Positions 8,878-22,222 of a DNA stretch of 63,768 nt are shown in pieces. This DNA is from an uncultured beta proteobacterium (GTDB lineage: Bacteria; Pseudomonadota; Gammaproteobacteria; Burkholderiales; Burkholderiaceae). The position numbers were made by a program, and so were the translations under genes. Positions within the stretch are counted from its first letter, which is position 1. Each line of letters opens with the position of its first letter. Location of the stretch: NCBI GenBank assembly GCA_903889595.1, contig CAISYI010000035.1, positions 1 to 63,768 on the forward strand, read 5' to 3'. The notes below the pieces were generated by a model, which was given only the letters and a program-made list of their open reading frames with translations, had not been told where the DNA came from and did no database searches.

Positions 8878-11445
8878 ATGAATAAGTTTGCAACCCTTAA
8901 GAGTTTTATCTTCAAAGAATTTAGTGCCAGTGGAAAAGTAAACCTTCTGACAAAACAACTCAGCAGAGCAGCCCAAACTATCTTAGAAGAAGCTTGGGTT
9001 GAAGCTGGACTCTCTGACTTTCCAATTGCAGTATCACCTTGTTTGGTTGCAGTTGGTGGGTTTGGACGAGATGAGTTATTTCCTTATTCAGATGTTGATA
9101 TTTTGGTTTTACTCAACTTTGGTATCGACCAGCCTGAGTTTAACCTTTATAAGGATAAGTTAGAAAAATTCATTACCCTTTGTTGGGATTATGGATTAGA
9201 AATTGGTTCATCAGTAAGAACAGTAGATGAGTGTATCGAAGAATCTAACAAAGACATTACAATCCGTACCGCACTTTTAGAATCCAGGTTTCTCTGTGGT
9301 AACCGAAAACTTTACCAATCGTTTACGTCCAAGTATGACGCCGAAATGGACCCAAAATCTTTTTTCCTCGAAAAACTTTTAGAGTTGCGTCAACGTCATC
9401 AAAAATATCAAAATACCCCTTACTCTCTAGAGCCGAACTGTAAAGAAAGTCCGGGGGGATTAAGGGATATCCAAGCGATTCTTTGGATGACTCGAGCTGC
9501 TGGCTTTGGCTCAACGATTAATGACTTAAGTATTAGGGGTATATTAACTCCAAGGGAGACGAGAGAGTTAAATAAAAACTTTAAACTCCTACAAACCATT
9601 AGAGCCCACTTGCATCTAATTTCGAATCGTCGCCAGGATCAATTGATTTTTGAAGTACAAACGCCTTTAGCGGCATGTTTTGGTCTTGAAGCAACCTCAG
9701 CAAAGAGGGCTAGTGAACAAATAATGCGCAGGTATTACTGGGCAGCAAAAGCAGTAAATCAACTGAATGAAATTCTCATTCAAAATATTAAGGCATTAAT
9801 CTTTCCAAAAGAGGCTTCGCGCTCCATACCCATTTCAGAACATTTTGTAGAGAAAAACAATCAATTAGATATTATTGACCCTTTATTTTTTGAGCGTCAT
9901 CCAGAGTCAATTTTCTTGGCATTTTTGACATTCTCTCAACATTTATCGCTAGACGGATTCTCTAGCCAAGCTCTGAGGTCTTTATATAACTCGAGAGAGT
10001 TAATGGATAAAAAATGGCGCGAAGCCCCTCAAAATAGAGCTCAATTTATCGAAATCATTAAGCAGCCAAAAGGTCTTACACGCACCCTTCAATTAATGAA
10101 TCAAACGAGTGTGCTGGGTCGATATCTACCACCATTTAGAAAAATTGTTGGTCAAATGCAGCATGATTTATTTCACGTTTATACAGTTGATCAGCACATA
10201 TTGACCGTTCTTAAAAATGTACGTCGATTCTTTGTTCCTGAACTAGCTCATGAGTTCCCCTTTTGCTCTCAGTTAGCAGCTAATTTTGATAAACCATGGT
10301 TATTAGTCTTGGGCGCACTCTTTCATGACATTGCCAAGGGTCGTGGAGGCGATCATTCAGATTTAGGTAAAAAGGATGTTCGTATATTTGCCAAGCAACA
10401 TCAATTAGCATCTGAAGATTCAGAACTCGTATCTTTTTTAGTTGCTGAGCATTTATCGATGAGTCAATTTGCTCAAAAACAAGATATCACCGACCCTGAA
10501 GTAGTCCAAGCATTTGCTAATAAGGTAAAAGATGAGAGACATCTAACAGCACTTTATTTACTGACGGTAGCTGATATTAGGGGGACAAGTCCCAAAGTCT
10601 GGAATGCTTGGAAATCGAAATTATTAGAGGATCTTTATAGGATAACTCTCAAATTTTTGGGTGGCGCAAGATACGATACCCACTCTCAATTAGAACAATG
10701 TCAGCAAAAAGCACAAGAAATTCTCAGATTACATGGTTTAAGAAGTGATGCGCATCTTGAACTTTGGCAGCAATTAGATATTGGATTCTTCTTAAAACAC
10801 GATCCGGAAGATATTGCATGGGTAACTAGACATTTGTTCAATAAAGTTAAATCTGAAAGATCGATTGTCTGTGCTCGAATTTCTCCAATTGGAGAGGGTT
10901 TGCAAGTATTTGTCTACACAGCAGATCAAGGCGATTTGTTCGCTAGAATTTGCTCATATTTCGACAAGAGTAAATTTAACATCTTAGATGCCAATATTCA
11001 AACCACTAAACATCACTATGCTTTAGATACTTTTCAAATCAGTTATCTTGATGGTTCTGAAATTGCTTCTTACAGAGATTTGATTCAAATGATTGAACAT
11101 GATTTGACAGAAATAATCACTAGAAACCTGGCTTTACCTGAGGCTTTTAAAGGCAGAATTTCAAGACAGTCCAGAACCTTCCCTGTACAACCTTTAGTTA
11201 GCTTAGTGCCTGATGAAAGAGGAGATTCTTTTATTCTTTCTTTATCAGCAAGCGATCGAGTTGGTTTACTTTATGGAATTTCTAAAGTACTGGTTAAACA
11301 TCAAATTTCACTTAAATCAGCTCGGATTAATACTCTTGGCGAACGAGTTGAAGACACATTATTACTCGAAGGTGAGAAATTAAAGCTAAATCCTAAATTG
11401 CAAATTCAATTAGAAACCGAGTTATTTGAAGTACTAAGTGTTTGA
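8878..11445 (+). CDS. glnD: Bifunctional [protein-PII] uridylyltransferase / uridylyl-removing enzyme
   Basis: The nitrogen sensor that uridylylates PII (GlnB/GlnK) when glutamine is scarce and de-uridylylates it when glutamine is plentiful. Domain order: nucleotidyltransferase with GGFGRDELFPYSDVDIL at about 60-76; the helical GlnD linker with SPGGLRDIQ; an HD phosphohydrolase domain with FHDIAKGRGGDHSDLG near 480-495; two C-terminal ACT domains (about 665-740 and 775-850) for glutamine sensing. At 855 residues it is full length, so PII signalling appears intact in this small-genome-like lineage. Confidence 0.96.
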   Translation: MNKFATLKSFIFKEFSASGKVNLLTKQLSRAAQTILEEAWVEAGLSDFPIAVSPCLVAVGGFGRDELFPYSDVDILVLLNFGIDQPEFNLYKDKLEKFITLCWDYGLEIGSSVRTVDECIEESNKDITIRTALLESRFLCGNRKLYQSFTSKYDAEMDPKSFFLEKLLELRQRHQKYQNTPYSLEPNCKESPGGLRDIQAILWMTRAAGFGSTINDLSIRGILTPRETRELNKNFKLLQTIRAHLHLISNRRQDQLIFEVQTPLAACFGLEATSAKRASEQIMRRYYWAAKAVNQLNEILIQNIKALIFPKEASRSIPISEHFVEKNNQLDIIDPLFFERHPESIFLAFLTFSQHLSLDGFSSQALRSLYNSRELMDKKWREAPQNRAQFIEIIKQPKGLTRTLQLMNQTSVLGRYLPPFRKIVGQMQHDLFHVYTVDQHILTVLKNVRRFFVPELAHEFPFCSQLAANFDKPWLLVLGALFHDIAKGRGGDHSDLGKKDVRIFAKQHQLASEDSELVSFLVAEHLSMSQFAQKQDITDPEVVQAFANKVKDERHLTALYLLTVADIRGTSPKVWNAWKSKLLEDLYRITLKFLGGARYDTHSQLEQCQQKAQEILRLHGLRSDAHLELWQQLDIGFFLKHDPEDIAWVTRHLFNKVKSERSIVCARISPIGEGLQVFVYTADQGDLFARICSYFDKSKFNILDANIQTTKHHYALDTFQISYLDGSEIASYRDLIQMIEHDLTEIITRNLALPEAFKGRISRQSRTFPVQPLVSLVPDERGDSFILSLSASDRVGLLYGISKVLVKHQISLKSARINTLGERVEDTLLLEGEKLKLNPKLQIQLETELFEVLSV

Positions 11446-11461
11446 CACAATACAAATTGAA

Positions 11462-14756
<3,295 letters not shown>

Positions 14757-14775
14757 TCGTTACATCATTCTAAAG

Positions 14776-17700
14776 TTAAGCAATTTGAAGCAAATTAGAT
14801 GCGGATTGCAAATCAACTGCTACAACCCTCGAAACTCCCTGCTCTTGCATGGTAACACCGATTAATTGGTTAGCAATTTCCATCGTAATCTTATTGTGTG
14901 AAATAAATAAAAATTGCGTATTTTTTGACATTTTGGCAACAATATCTGCATACCTAGCAGTGTTTGCATCATCCAAGGGTGCATCAACTTCATCCAACAA
15001 ACAAAACGGGGCTGGATTAAGTTGAAACATTGAGAAAATTAATGCAATCGCTGTTAACGCCTTTTCACCACCAGACAATAAATGGATTGTGGAGTTTTTC
15101 TTACCCGGAGGTTGAGCCATTACTTGCACACCAGAGTCTAATATTTCATCACCTGTCATGACTAGTTTAGCGTTACCGCCCCCAAATAAGGCAGGGAATA
15201 ACTGAGAGAAATGTTTATTGACCTCATCAAAAGTACCCTGTAAGAGTTCACGCGTTTCACCATCAATTTTTAAAATTGCATCCGTTAAAGTCTGAATCGC
15301 TTCATTTAAATCAGCGGATTGTGCATCTAAAAATCCTTTTCTCTCTCGAGAGGACTTCAATTCATCTAAAGCTGCCATATTCACTGGACCCAAAGACTGT
15401 ATGCTTTTCTGAATTTCATTGACTTGAGACTGCAAGAGATTGACCTTAACACCCTCAATGATAAGCTGTGAAATCTCCTCAATATTGGCTTGAGATTCTT
15501 CTAATAAAGCCGCAAATTGTTCAACTGTCAATCTAGCCGCTTGTTCTTTTAACTGAGCTGCAGTGATATGCTCACGTATCGGATTAATTGCTCTTTCAGT
15601 TATTAGTCTATTTTCATCGAATGATTTTATGTCGAACATTAAACCATCAAAAATAGTTCGTGCTTGAGTTAGGTTTTCTTCAGATTCGGAGCGTTGTTCC
15701 AACAAATCTTGTAGTCGGTCCTTATTCTCAACACTACTGACTTGTTCTAATTCCAACTGATTTTGTGTCGTCTTTTGATCAACGATTGTTAATTGCTCCT
15801 GAGCTGTTTGAATATCTTTGGTGAGATCAACTTGACGCTGCTTTAACGAACGCAAAGTAAAACTAGCCTCCTGCACTGAAGTCAAAATATCTTGACGTTT
15901 TTGCATGCCAATCTCGCGACTCGCAATTAAAGCTTGATTTTCATTTTGCAAAAATTCATAGGTACTTGACAGTTCTTCTAACTGTGCAGAAATTTCCTCA
16001 GACGAAGCCGTATTTTCTAACAAGGAGCTTGCATGTTCTTCAAGTGCATTCTGCGCATCTTGTAAGCTATTGTTTAACAGTTCTGCTTTTGATAAATAAT
16101 CAATCTCAGCCTGTCTTAACTGCATCGTTTCTACTTCAAAACGATGGGCATCCTTAACTGCTTGCTGAGCATATAAACGATCTTCTTGAGCTTGGGCATA
16201 AGCGGCTTGATAGTTCGACTTTGCGGAACTGTTTTCAAGCTGCGCTTCCTCAAGCATCATTAAGTCTGATTTAAGTTGTTTTTCTAGATCTTCAATTTCT
16301 TTGGCTCTGGCAATCAAACCAGCCTGTTCATTATCTTCAGCATAAACTTGAACGCCAACACGAGAAACAATATGCCCAGACTTAGTGACAAAAATTCCTC
16401 CAATTGGCAGATCCTTTCGTTTTGCCAATGCTTCACCTACAGCATCCATCACAAAAACATTGTTTAACCATTCGTTAATAACATGGGTAAGACCCAAATC
16501 CTTAACTTTTACCCGGCTCGCAAATGGAGTGAATTGGCTATTTTGTGGTGTTTTGTTAGATTCCTGTTGAGTGTTATGTTCAAACCAAGCAACCCGTCCA
16601 GGTGGTTTTTGATCCACAAAAGTAAGGACAGATTCCAGCTGTGATGACTCAATCGCACCTAATCGCTCATGCAAAATAGCCTCAATCGCAGGCTCCCATC
16701 CTGATTCAACTTGAATTTTTTGCCACAACCTCGGTAAATTAGCTAAATTATTTTTATCTAGCCAAGGTTTTAATTTTCCTTGCGCCTGAATTTGAGCTTG
16801 AATATTTTTTAAGGCATTTAATTTTGCTTGCGTTTGACTAATTGTATTATTGGCTTTTACTAAAACTTCTTGTGCCTTTGTACTTGCTTGTTCAGCTTGA
16901 GGAATATTTGCCTCTGCTTGTTGTTGCTTTAACTGGGCTTCATCTCTTTTCTTAATGGCATTTTCATTTCGATCCATCGCCATTGCAAGTGCTTCTTCAT
17001 CAGGTTTAATTAATTGATCTAATTCAATTTTTAAACGTGCAATGCGCTGTTGCGTTTGTTGCGATTGAATTGATATCCCTTGTGTTACAGCACTTAATCT
17101 GGCGATTTCTTTTTCTTGTTGGTTAATGGATTGTCGAGTTGATTCAACCTTATTCTTAGATAAATTCCATTGCTCCTCAGTAATAGACATATCTGATAGA
17201 TGCTGAGCTAATAGTTCTTGAAAAGTTGCTTCTTTTTCAAGGGACTCCTCAATTTCTTCCAAAATTAAAGAACTTTGCTCTTGAGCAAGTTGAAGTTGCG
17301 TATCCCATCGGGTTTGTTGATTTGCTAAATCTACCAATTGTTCAGTAAGTCGCTGTTTTGAGTTATCGTTAAAACGCATTTCAGACTCTATCTGAGAAAT
17401 CAATGCGTTAACTTCATAAAGCTTGCCTTGAGCATCATTGACTTCATTTTGTAAATCAAACTGAAGACTACGTTTAGCTTCTAATTCAGATTCAACAGAT
17501 CTTAACTTAGCTGTGAGTTCTTCAAAAGCTAATTGCTTTTCTCGAATTAACGCCGATTGAATACTTTGTTCTTGCTCGCCTTCTTTTTTTCTCATTAACC
17601 ATAACAAATGTTGCTTTTCTGTCATGCTTTTTTGATAAGTTTGGAACTTCTCGGCAACCTCAGCTTGAGATTCGAGTTTTACTAATTGACTATCCAGTTC

Positions 17701-18297
17701 CCGTAAAACATCCCTTACACGAGTAAGGTTTTCTTGAGTACTTTCAATACGGGACTCTGTTTCTCTGCGACGCTCTTTATATTTAGAGACACCTGCAGCT
17801 TCTTCAAGGAAAATCCTTAACTCCTCGGGCTTTGCTTCAATAATTTTAGAAATCATGCCTTGGCCAATAATGGCATAGGCACGAGGGCCTAAGCCCGTTC
17901 CTAAAAACATATCTTGAATATCTTTTCTTCTAACATTTTGTTGATTAATCAGATAGTTAGATGTGCCATCTCGTGTCAAAACACGTTTTACAGAAATTTC
18001 GCCAAATGCAGCCCATTGTCCTTGTGCTTTGCCGTCAGTATTATCGAAAACAAGTTCTACGCTTGCTCTTCCAGATGGCTTTCTGAGTCCGGACCCATTG
18101 AAAATGACGTCCTGCATGGACTCTCCACGCAATTCACTCGCCCTAGATTCTCCGAGTACCCAACGTACAGCGTCAATAATATTAGACTTACCGCAGCCGT
18201 TCGGACCTACCACGCCTATTAATTGACCAGGTAAGTCGAAGTTTGTAGGGTCTACAAAGGATTTAAAACCAGCAAGTTTGATTGATTTAAGTCTCAC
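14776..18297 (-). CDS. smc: Chromosome segregation ATPase SMC
   Basis: SMC protein that compacts and segregates the chromosome with ScpA and ScpB. The Walker A motif GPNGCGKS is at residues 31-38. Long coiled coils run from about 170 to 490 and 680 to 1000 on both sides of a hinge at about 500-650. The ABC signature LLSGGEKALTA and Walker B CLLDEVDAPLDD are near the C-terminus. At 1173 residues it is complete. The start is GTG with no evident Shine-Dalgarno. It is divergent from dapD across 135 bp and leads the smc-zipA-ligA operon. Confidence 0.97.
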   Translation of the reverse strand: MRLKSIKLAGFKSFVDPTNFDLPGQLIGVVGPNGCGKSNIIDAVRWVLGESRASELRGESMQDVIFNGSGLRKPSGRASVELVFDNTDGKAQGQWAAFGEISVKRVLTRDGTSNYLINQQNVRRKDIQDMFLGTGLGPRAYAIIGQGMISKIIEAKPEELRIFLEEAAGVSKYKERRRETESRIESTQENLTRVRDVLRELDSQLVKLESQAEVAEKFQTYQKSMTEKQHLLWLMRKKEGEQEQSIQSALIREKQLAFEELTAKLRSVESELEAKRSLQFDLQNEVNDAQGKLYEVNALISQIESEMRFNDNSKQRLTEQLVDLANQQTRWDTQLQLAQEQSSLILEEIEESLEKEATFQELLAQHLSDMSITEEQWNLSKNKVESTRQSINQQEKEIARLSAVTQGISIQSQQTQQRIARLKIELDQLIKPDEEALAMAMDRNENAIKKRDEAQLKQQQAEANIPQAEQASTKAQEVLVKANNTISQTQAKLNALKNIQAQIQAQGKLKPWLDKNNLANLPRLWQKIQVESGWEPAIEAILHERLGAIESSQLESVLTFVDQKPPGRVAWFEHNTQQESNKTPQNSQFTPFASRVKVKDLGLTHVINEWLNNVFVMDAVGEALAKRKDLPIGGIFVTKSGHIVSRVGVQVYAEDNEQAGLIARAKEIEDLEKQLKSDLMMLEEAQLENSSAKSNYQAAYAQAQEDRLYAQQAVKDAHRFEVETMQLRQAEIDYLSKAELLNNSLQDAQNALEEHASSLLENTASSEEISAQLEELSSTYEFLQNENQALIASREIGMQKRQDILTSVQEASFTLRSLKQRQVDLTKDIQTAQEQLTIVDQKTTQNQLELEQVSSVENKDRLQDLLEQRSESEENLTQARTIFDGLMFDIKSFDENRLITERAINPIREHITAAQLKEQAARLTVEQFAALLEESQANIEEISQLIIEGVKVNLLQSQVNEIQKSIQSLGPVNMAALDELKSSRERKGFLDAQSADLNEAIQTLTDAILKIDGETRELLQGTFDEVNKHFSQLFPALFGGGNAKLVMTGDEILDSGVQVMAQPPGKKNSTIHLLSGGEKALTAIALIFSMFQLNPAPFCLLDEVDAPLDDANTARYADIVAKMSKNTQFLFISHNKITMEIANQLIGVTMQEQGVSRVVAVDLQSASNLLQIA

Positions 18298-18360
18298 AGC
18301 AATAAATTTTTAGTCGAATAAACAAAGATAATAGCAAGAGTTGGCAATATTCTCTGACTT

Positions 18361-18389
18361 TTATCAATAAAAAGTCTTCACGATATAAA
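18361..18389 (+). promoter_or_regulatory. Candidate sigma-70 promoter for dapD
   Basis: TTATCA (18361-18366) is separated by 17 bp from TATAAA (18384-18389), about 44 bp before the dapD ATG. The match is 4 of 6 and 5 of 6 with optimal spacing. The -35 overlaps an AT-rich inverted repeat (GACTTTT/AAAAGTC, 18356-18376) that could be an operator. Pattern match only. Confidence 0.45.
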
Positions 18390-18432
18390 ATAGTACTTAT
18401 TATCTTACTGAAATTACTACAATTACCTAATT

Positions 18433-19272
18433 ATGACAAATACAAACAATCAGCCTTTAGAAAACCTAATTAATCATGCTTGGGACGACCGTGCCAACAT
18501 TAATCAACAAAACGTTACCGCAGAATTAAAAAATGCAGTAGCAAGCGTTATAGAAGGATTAAATAACGGCAGCTTGAGAGTTGCTACCAGAATCAGTGTA
18601 GGCAACTGGACCGTGAATCAATGGGTCAAAAAAGCTGTACTTTTATCATTCAAGTTACAAGATAACGAAGTAATGTCTGCTGGCGGTTTTACGCAGTTTT
18701 ACGACAAGGTTCCTAGTAAATTTGCAGACTATACAGCCGCAGATTTTGCAGCTGGTGGCTTTAGAGTGGTTCCACCTGCCATTGCTAGACGGGGATCATT
18801 TATTGGTAAAAGCGTTGTTTTAATGCCATCTTACGTAAACATCGGTGCTTATGTAGATGAAGGATCGATGGTTGATACTTGGGCAACCGTTGGATCTTGT
18901 GCACAAATTGGTAAAAACGTTCACTTATCAGGTGGTGTTGGTATTGGCGGAGTTTTAGAACCTGTCCAAGCTGGCCCAGTCATTATTGAAGATAACTGTT
19001 TTATTGGTGCTCGTTCCGAAGTTGTGGAAGGCGTAATTATTGAAGAAAACAGTGTTTTATCGATGGGTGTATATATTGGTCAAAGCACCAAGATTTATGA
19101 TAGAGAAACTGGTGAAGTACATTATGGAAGAGTACCTGCAGGTTCTGTTGTAGTTCCTGGTTCTATTCCTTCAAAAGATGGCAAATATAGTCTTTACGCT
19201 GCGATTATCGTTAAAAAAGTAGATGCTCAAACTCGTGCAAAAACAGCTATTAATGATTTACTTAGAGATTAA
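18433..19272 (+). CDS. dapD: Tetrahydrodipicolinate N-succinyltransferase
   Basis: Transfers succinyl from succinyl-CoA to tetrahydrodipicolinate in the succinylase branch of lysine and meso-diaminopimelate synthesis. An N-terminal helical domain of about 100 residues is followed by left-handed beta-helix hexapeptide repeats ([20 protein letters not shown], then [11 protein letters not shown]). The length (279) is standard. It starts a plus-strand cluster dapD-arsC-like-dapE-prmB, pairing this enzyme with the desuccinylase two genes on. Confidence 0.97.
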   Translation: MTNTNNQPLENLINHAWDDRANINQQNVTAELKNAVASVIEGLNNGSLRVATRISVGNWTVNQWVKKAVLLSFKLQDNEVMSAGGFTQFYDKVPSKFADYTAADFAAGGFRVVPPAIARRGSFIGKSVVLMPSYVNIGAYVDEGSMVDTWATVGSCAQIGKNVHLSGGVGIGGVLEPVQAGPVIIEDNCFIGARSEVVEGVIIEENSVLSMGVYIGQSTKIYDRETGEVHYGRVPAGSVVVPGSIPSKDGKYSLYAAIIVKKVDAQTRAKTAINDLLRD

Positions 19273-19280
19273 TTATTTCC

Positions 19281-19631
19281 ATGTCGATCAAAATTTTTGG
19301 GATACCCAATTGCAATACTGTGAAAAAGGCACGTGATTGGCTATCAAGCAATAATATTTCCTATGAATTTGTTGATTTTAAAAAACAAGAACCAACCGAA
19401 CCTCAATTGCAAGATTGGTTAGGAAAGGTTGAACTCGAAGAGCTAATTAACCGCAAGGGCACCACTTGGCGCTCACTCTCTGTAGAGCAACAACAATTGG
19501 CACAAACCCAAGCTGGAGCTATTGAATTAATGATTTCTAAACCTTCTGTCATTAAACGTCCAGTACTTCAATCTGATGATCAAATAATGTTGGGATTTGA
19601 TGATATGAAATATGCCAATTTTTTCAAATAA
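19281..19631 (+). CDS. ArsC/Spx-family protein (YffB-like)
   Basis: A 116-residue thioredoxin-fold protein of the ArsC/Spx superfamily. The N-terminal [17 protein letters not shown] has a single cysteine (C11) and the NTVKKAR helix, as in E. coli YffB. The C-terminal half has [12 protein letters not shown], the ArsC-like RPxL region. It lacks the CxxC of Spx and the extra cysteines of true arsenate reductases, so arsenate reduction is doubtful; YffB relatives are thought to be glutathione-dependent thiol reductases. It sits 8 bp after dapD and 5 bp before dapE. Family secure, role uncertain. Confidence 0.85.
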   Translation: MSIKIFGIPNCNTVKKARDWLSSNNISYEFVDFKKQEPTEPQLQDWLGKVELEELINRKGTTWRSLSVEQQQLAQTQAGAIELMISKPSVIKRPVLQSDDQIMLGFDDMKYANFFK

Positions 19632-19636
19632 AACTT

Positions 19637-20809
19637 ATGTCAGAAATTCAATTAACTACTACCCAACAATTAGCACAAGGTCTTATTGCGCATCCCTCAG
19701 TAACACCCCTGGATGGCGGGATTCAACAGTTAATTGCAAGTCGATTAAAGCAATTAGACTTCAGTTGCGAAACCATTATGAGCGGACCAGACGATTTTTT
19801 GGTTACCAACTTGTGGGCTATACGCAGAGGAACTGACGGGGCTCAAGCTAAATGTTTAGTCTTTGCTGGACATACCGATGTAGTGCCGCCTGGCCCATTA
19901 GATAAGTGGGATAGTAACCCCTTTGTTCCAGTAGTTAAAGATGGCGTTTTATACGGCCGAGGAGCAGCGGATATGAAAAGCTCATTAGCCGCGTTCGTCG
20001 TGGCAACGGAAGAATTTGTCCAGCAGTATCCTTCGCATGCAGGAACAATCGCCTTTTTATTAACCAGCGATGAAGAAGGCCCCAAAAATACTGATGGTAC
20101 AGTTGTCGTCGTTAATAAATTAAAAGAAAGACAAGTTAAACTTGATTACTGTATTGTTGGAGAACCGACCAGTAATAAAGTTTTCGGTGATACGATCAAA
20201 AATGGAAGACGTGGATCACTATCGGCCAAATTAAGTGTAAAGGGAATTCAAGGCCATGTCGCCTACCCACACTTGGCTCGTAATCCAATTCATCAAGTTG
20301 CACCTGTTTTAGCTGAGTTAGCCCTTATTCAATGGGATAACGGGAATGAATATTTTCCTCCTACAACTTGGCAAACGTCTAATTTCCAAGCTGGTACTGG
20401 TGCAACTAATGTAATTCCTGCAGAGGCTGTGATTGATTTTAACTTTCGATTTGCCTCAGTAAGCACTGCATCTAGTTTAGCCAAACAAGTAGAAGATATT
20501 TTAAATAAGCATCAACTAGAGTATGAAATATCATGGAACCAAGGTGGTGAGCCGTTCTTAACTCCAAGGGGAGAATTGTGTGATGTTTTACAATCCGCCA
20601 TTAAAGAGAAAACCGGTGTAGATGCGGAGTTATCGACTACTGGCGGCACTAGTGATGGTCGCTTTATCGCAAAAATTTGTCCTCAAGTAGTTGAGTTTGG
20701 ACCAATCAACGCCACTATTCATCAAGTAAATGAAAATATCAACATAGATGATATAGAATCATTAAAGGATATTTACTTTACAGTATTAAAAAAATTAATG
20801 ATTCATTAA
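19637..20809 (+). CDS. dapE: Succinyl-diaminopimelate desuccinylase
   Basis: Zinc-dependent hydrolase that releases succinate from N-succinyl-L,L-DAP. M20 peptidase motifs are present: GHTDVVPPG (residues 78-86), [10 protein letters not shown] with the bridging aspartate, [11 protein letters not shown] with the catalytic glutamate, and the C-terminal [10 protein letters not shown] and [12 protein letters not shown] segments. At 390 residues it is complete. It is tightly packed behind the ArsC-like gene and forms the DAP operon with dapD. Confidence 0.96.
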   Translation: MSEIQLTTTQQLAQGLIAHPSVTPLDGGIQQLIASRLKQLDFSCETIMSGPDDFLVTNLWAIRRGTDGAQAKCLVFAGHTDVVPPGPLDKWDSNPFVPVVKDGVLYGRGAADMKSSLAAFVVATEEFVQQYPSHAGTIAFLLTSDEEGPKNTDGTVVVVNKLKERQVKLDYCIVGEPTSNKVFGDTIKNGRRGSLSAKLSVKGIQGHVAYPHLARNPIHQVAPVLAELALIQWDNGNEYFPPTTWQTSNFQAGTGATNVIPAEAVIDFNFRFASVSTASSLAKQVEDILNKHQLEYEISWNQGGEPFLTPRGELCDVLQSAIKEKTGVDAELSTTGGTSDGRFIAKICPQVVEFGPINATIHQVNENINIDDIESLKDIYFTVLKKLMIH

Positions 20810-20839
20810 GCAATCTTTATAAGAGACCTCTGTATACCC

Positions 20840-21730
20840 TTGGAAGAAGACCCACAAAGTTTTGATCAAGCCATTGATCAAATTACTGAAATTTTAAATG
20901 GCTCAAATGTCTATTTTGGTCATGGTGCACCCGAAGCGGCTAGTGAAGCGCTCTGGCTGATAGCACACTGTGTTGGAATTTCACCGGTTCAAGCACTAGA
21001 TCACATGGATGAACCTTATGATGCAGACGCTTATAGCCAAGCATTAAAAATTGTCGAGGAGAGGATTCAGACCAGAACTCCTCTCGCTTATATATTAAAA
21101 GAAGCTTGGCTGATGGGTCACTGTTTTGAATGTGATGAGCGCAGTATTATTCCCCGATCGTTTATAGCGGAATTAATCACTCAAGGTGATCTCGATGATT
21201 TCTTACCCCCCGATGGGAAAGCCTTAGATTTATGCACTGGTAATGGCTCTTTAGCAATTCTTCTTTCTTTGAATTATCCAGATATCCAAGTTTGTGCAAG
21301 TGACATCGACTTAAATGCTCTCGCCCTAGCTCAAAAAAATATTCTTAACTACGAATTGTCAGAAGTTATAGAAATTATTCATAGTGATTTATGGCTCGAT
21401 TTACCTGAGCCCAATGAAGAGAATCGATTTGATTTAATTGTTTGTAACCCACCTTATGTCAATCAAACTACGATGCAAAAGTTACCTGCAGAGTATTTGA
21501 AAGAACCTTGGCTAGCTCTAGATGGTGGTGAAGATGGAATGTATTTCATTCGCAAAATTATTCAAGATGCGAAGAATTATTTAAATGAAAGAGGAGCGAT
21601 AGTCATCGAAATTGGTAACGAATACGATAACTTCATCAACGCTTTTCCAGAATTAGAAGTCCAGTGGCTTGAAGTATCGAGTTCTAATCGTCAAGTTTTA
21701 CTCATCTTGGAAGAAAATCTTCCTCAATAA
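20840..21730 (+). CDS. prmB: Ribosomal protein L3 N5-glutamine methyltransferase (PrmB/HemK family)
   Basis: SAM-dependent methyltransferase that modifies a glutamine side chain in ribosomal protein L3. The catalytic NPPY motif (CNPPYV, around residue 203) and the SAM-binding LDLCTGNGSLAILL are clear. The N-terminal YFGHGAPEA and the ERSIIPRSF region fit PrmB better than PrmC. The only usable start is TTG at 20840-20842, because the frame upstream is closed by the dapE stop and contains no ATG or GTG. The nearest purine-rich stretch (AAGAGA) is about 14 nt away, so translation may be weak or coupled to dapE. Confidence 0.9.
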   Translation: MEEDPQSFDQAIDQITEILNGSNVYFGHGAPEAASEALWLIAHCVGISPVQALDHMDEPYDADAYSQALKIVEERIQTRTPLAYILKEAWLMGHCFECDERSIIPRSFIAELITQGDLDDFLPPDGKALDLCTGNGSLAILLSLNYPDIQVCASDIDLNALALAQKNILNYELSEVIEIIHSDLWLDLPEPNEENRFDLIVCNPPYVNQTTMQKLPAEYLKEPWLALDGGEDGMYFIRKIIQDAKNYLNERGAIVIEIGNEYDNFINAFPELEVQWLEVSSSNRQVLLILEENLPQ

Positions 21731-21755
21731 AAATTTAAATCTACTTAAGATTCAA
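21731..21755 (-). terminator. Weak AT-rich terminator after the thioesterase gene
   Basis: Read leftward, TTGAATCT and AGATTTAA pair (8 bp including one G-T) around a 5-nt loop, followed by ATTTTTATTG. It lies between the convergent prmB and thioesterase stops. The stem is AT-rich, so it is weak. Confidence 0.35.
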
Positions 21756-21756
21756 T

Positions 21757-22206
21757 TTAACTTATGTCAAATTGTCGAATAAGCTTGGTTAATGTCGTTC
21801 TTATTTCAAGTGGTATTGAGGTAGGTTTTTGATCACGACGGTCCACGTAAACATGAGTAAAACGGCCTAAGGCACATAGTTTTGGTTCGTCATTTTTAAA
21901 AACACCTAATCGGTAAACGACGCTTGAATTGCCTATTTTTTCGACGGCAATGCCTACAAAGACCTCATCAGGAAATGCGATTGATGAGAAAAATTGACAA
22001 TGGTTATCAACCACAAGACCCACTACCGGACTTTCCTCAAAATTAATATGACCCTGCTCTAACAAATTTAGATTAACAGCGGTGTCAAAAAAAGAAAAAT
22101 AGACGACGTTATTAACATGTTGATAAACGTCATTATCTGACCAACGAGTGGAGATTCTGACAATTTTTGGAAAATCATCGCGAGTTAAATGAGGTGCTTT
22201 CGCCAT
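21757..22206 (-). CDS. Acyl-CoA thioesterase, 4-hydroxybenzoyl-CoA thioesterase/YbgC type
   Basis: A 149-residue single hot-dog domain. The N-terminal RWSDNDVYQHVNNVVYFSF is the thioesterase motif with the catalytic-type aspartate, followed by the hot-dog helix. It should hydrolyse an acyl-CoA, but the substrate cannot be read from the sequence. It precedes nothing on its strand and starts 17 bp after the radA stop, so it may be the last gene of the radA transcript. Confidence 0.85.
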   Translation of the reverse strand: MAKAPHLTRDDFPKIVRISTRWSDNDVYQHVNNVVYFSFFDTAVNLNLLEQGHINFEESPVVGLVVDNHCQFFSSIAFPDEVFVGIAVEKIGNSSVVYRLGVFKNDEPKLCALGRFTHVYVDRRDQKPTSIPLEIRTTLTKLIRQFDIS

Positions 22207-22222
22207 CGTAATATTCTAAATA

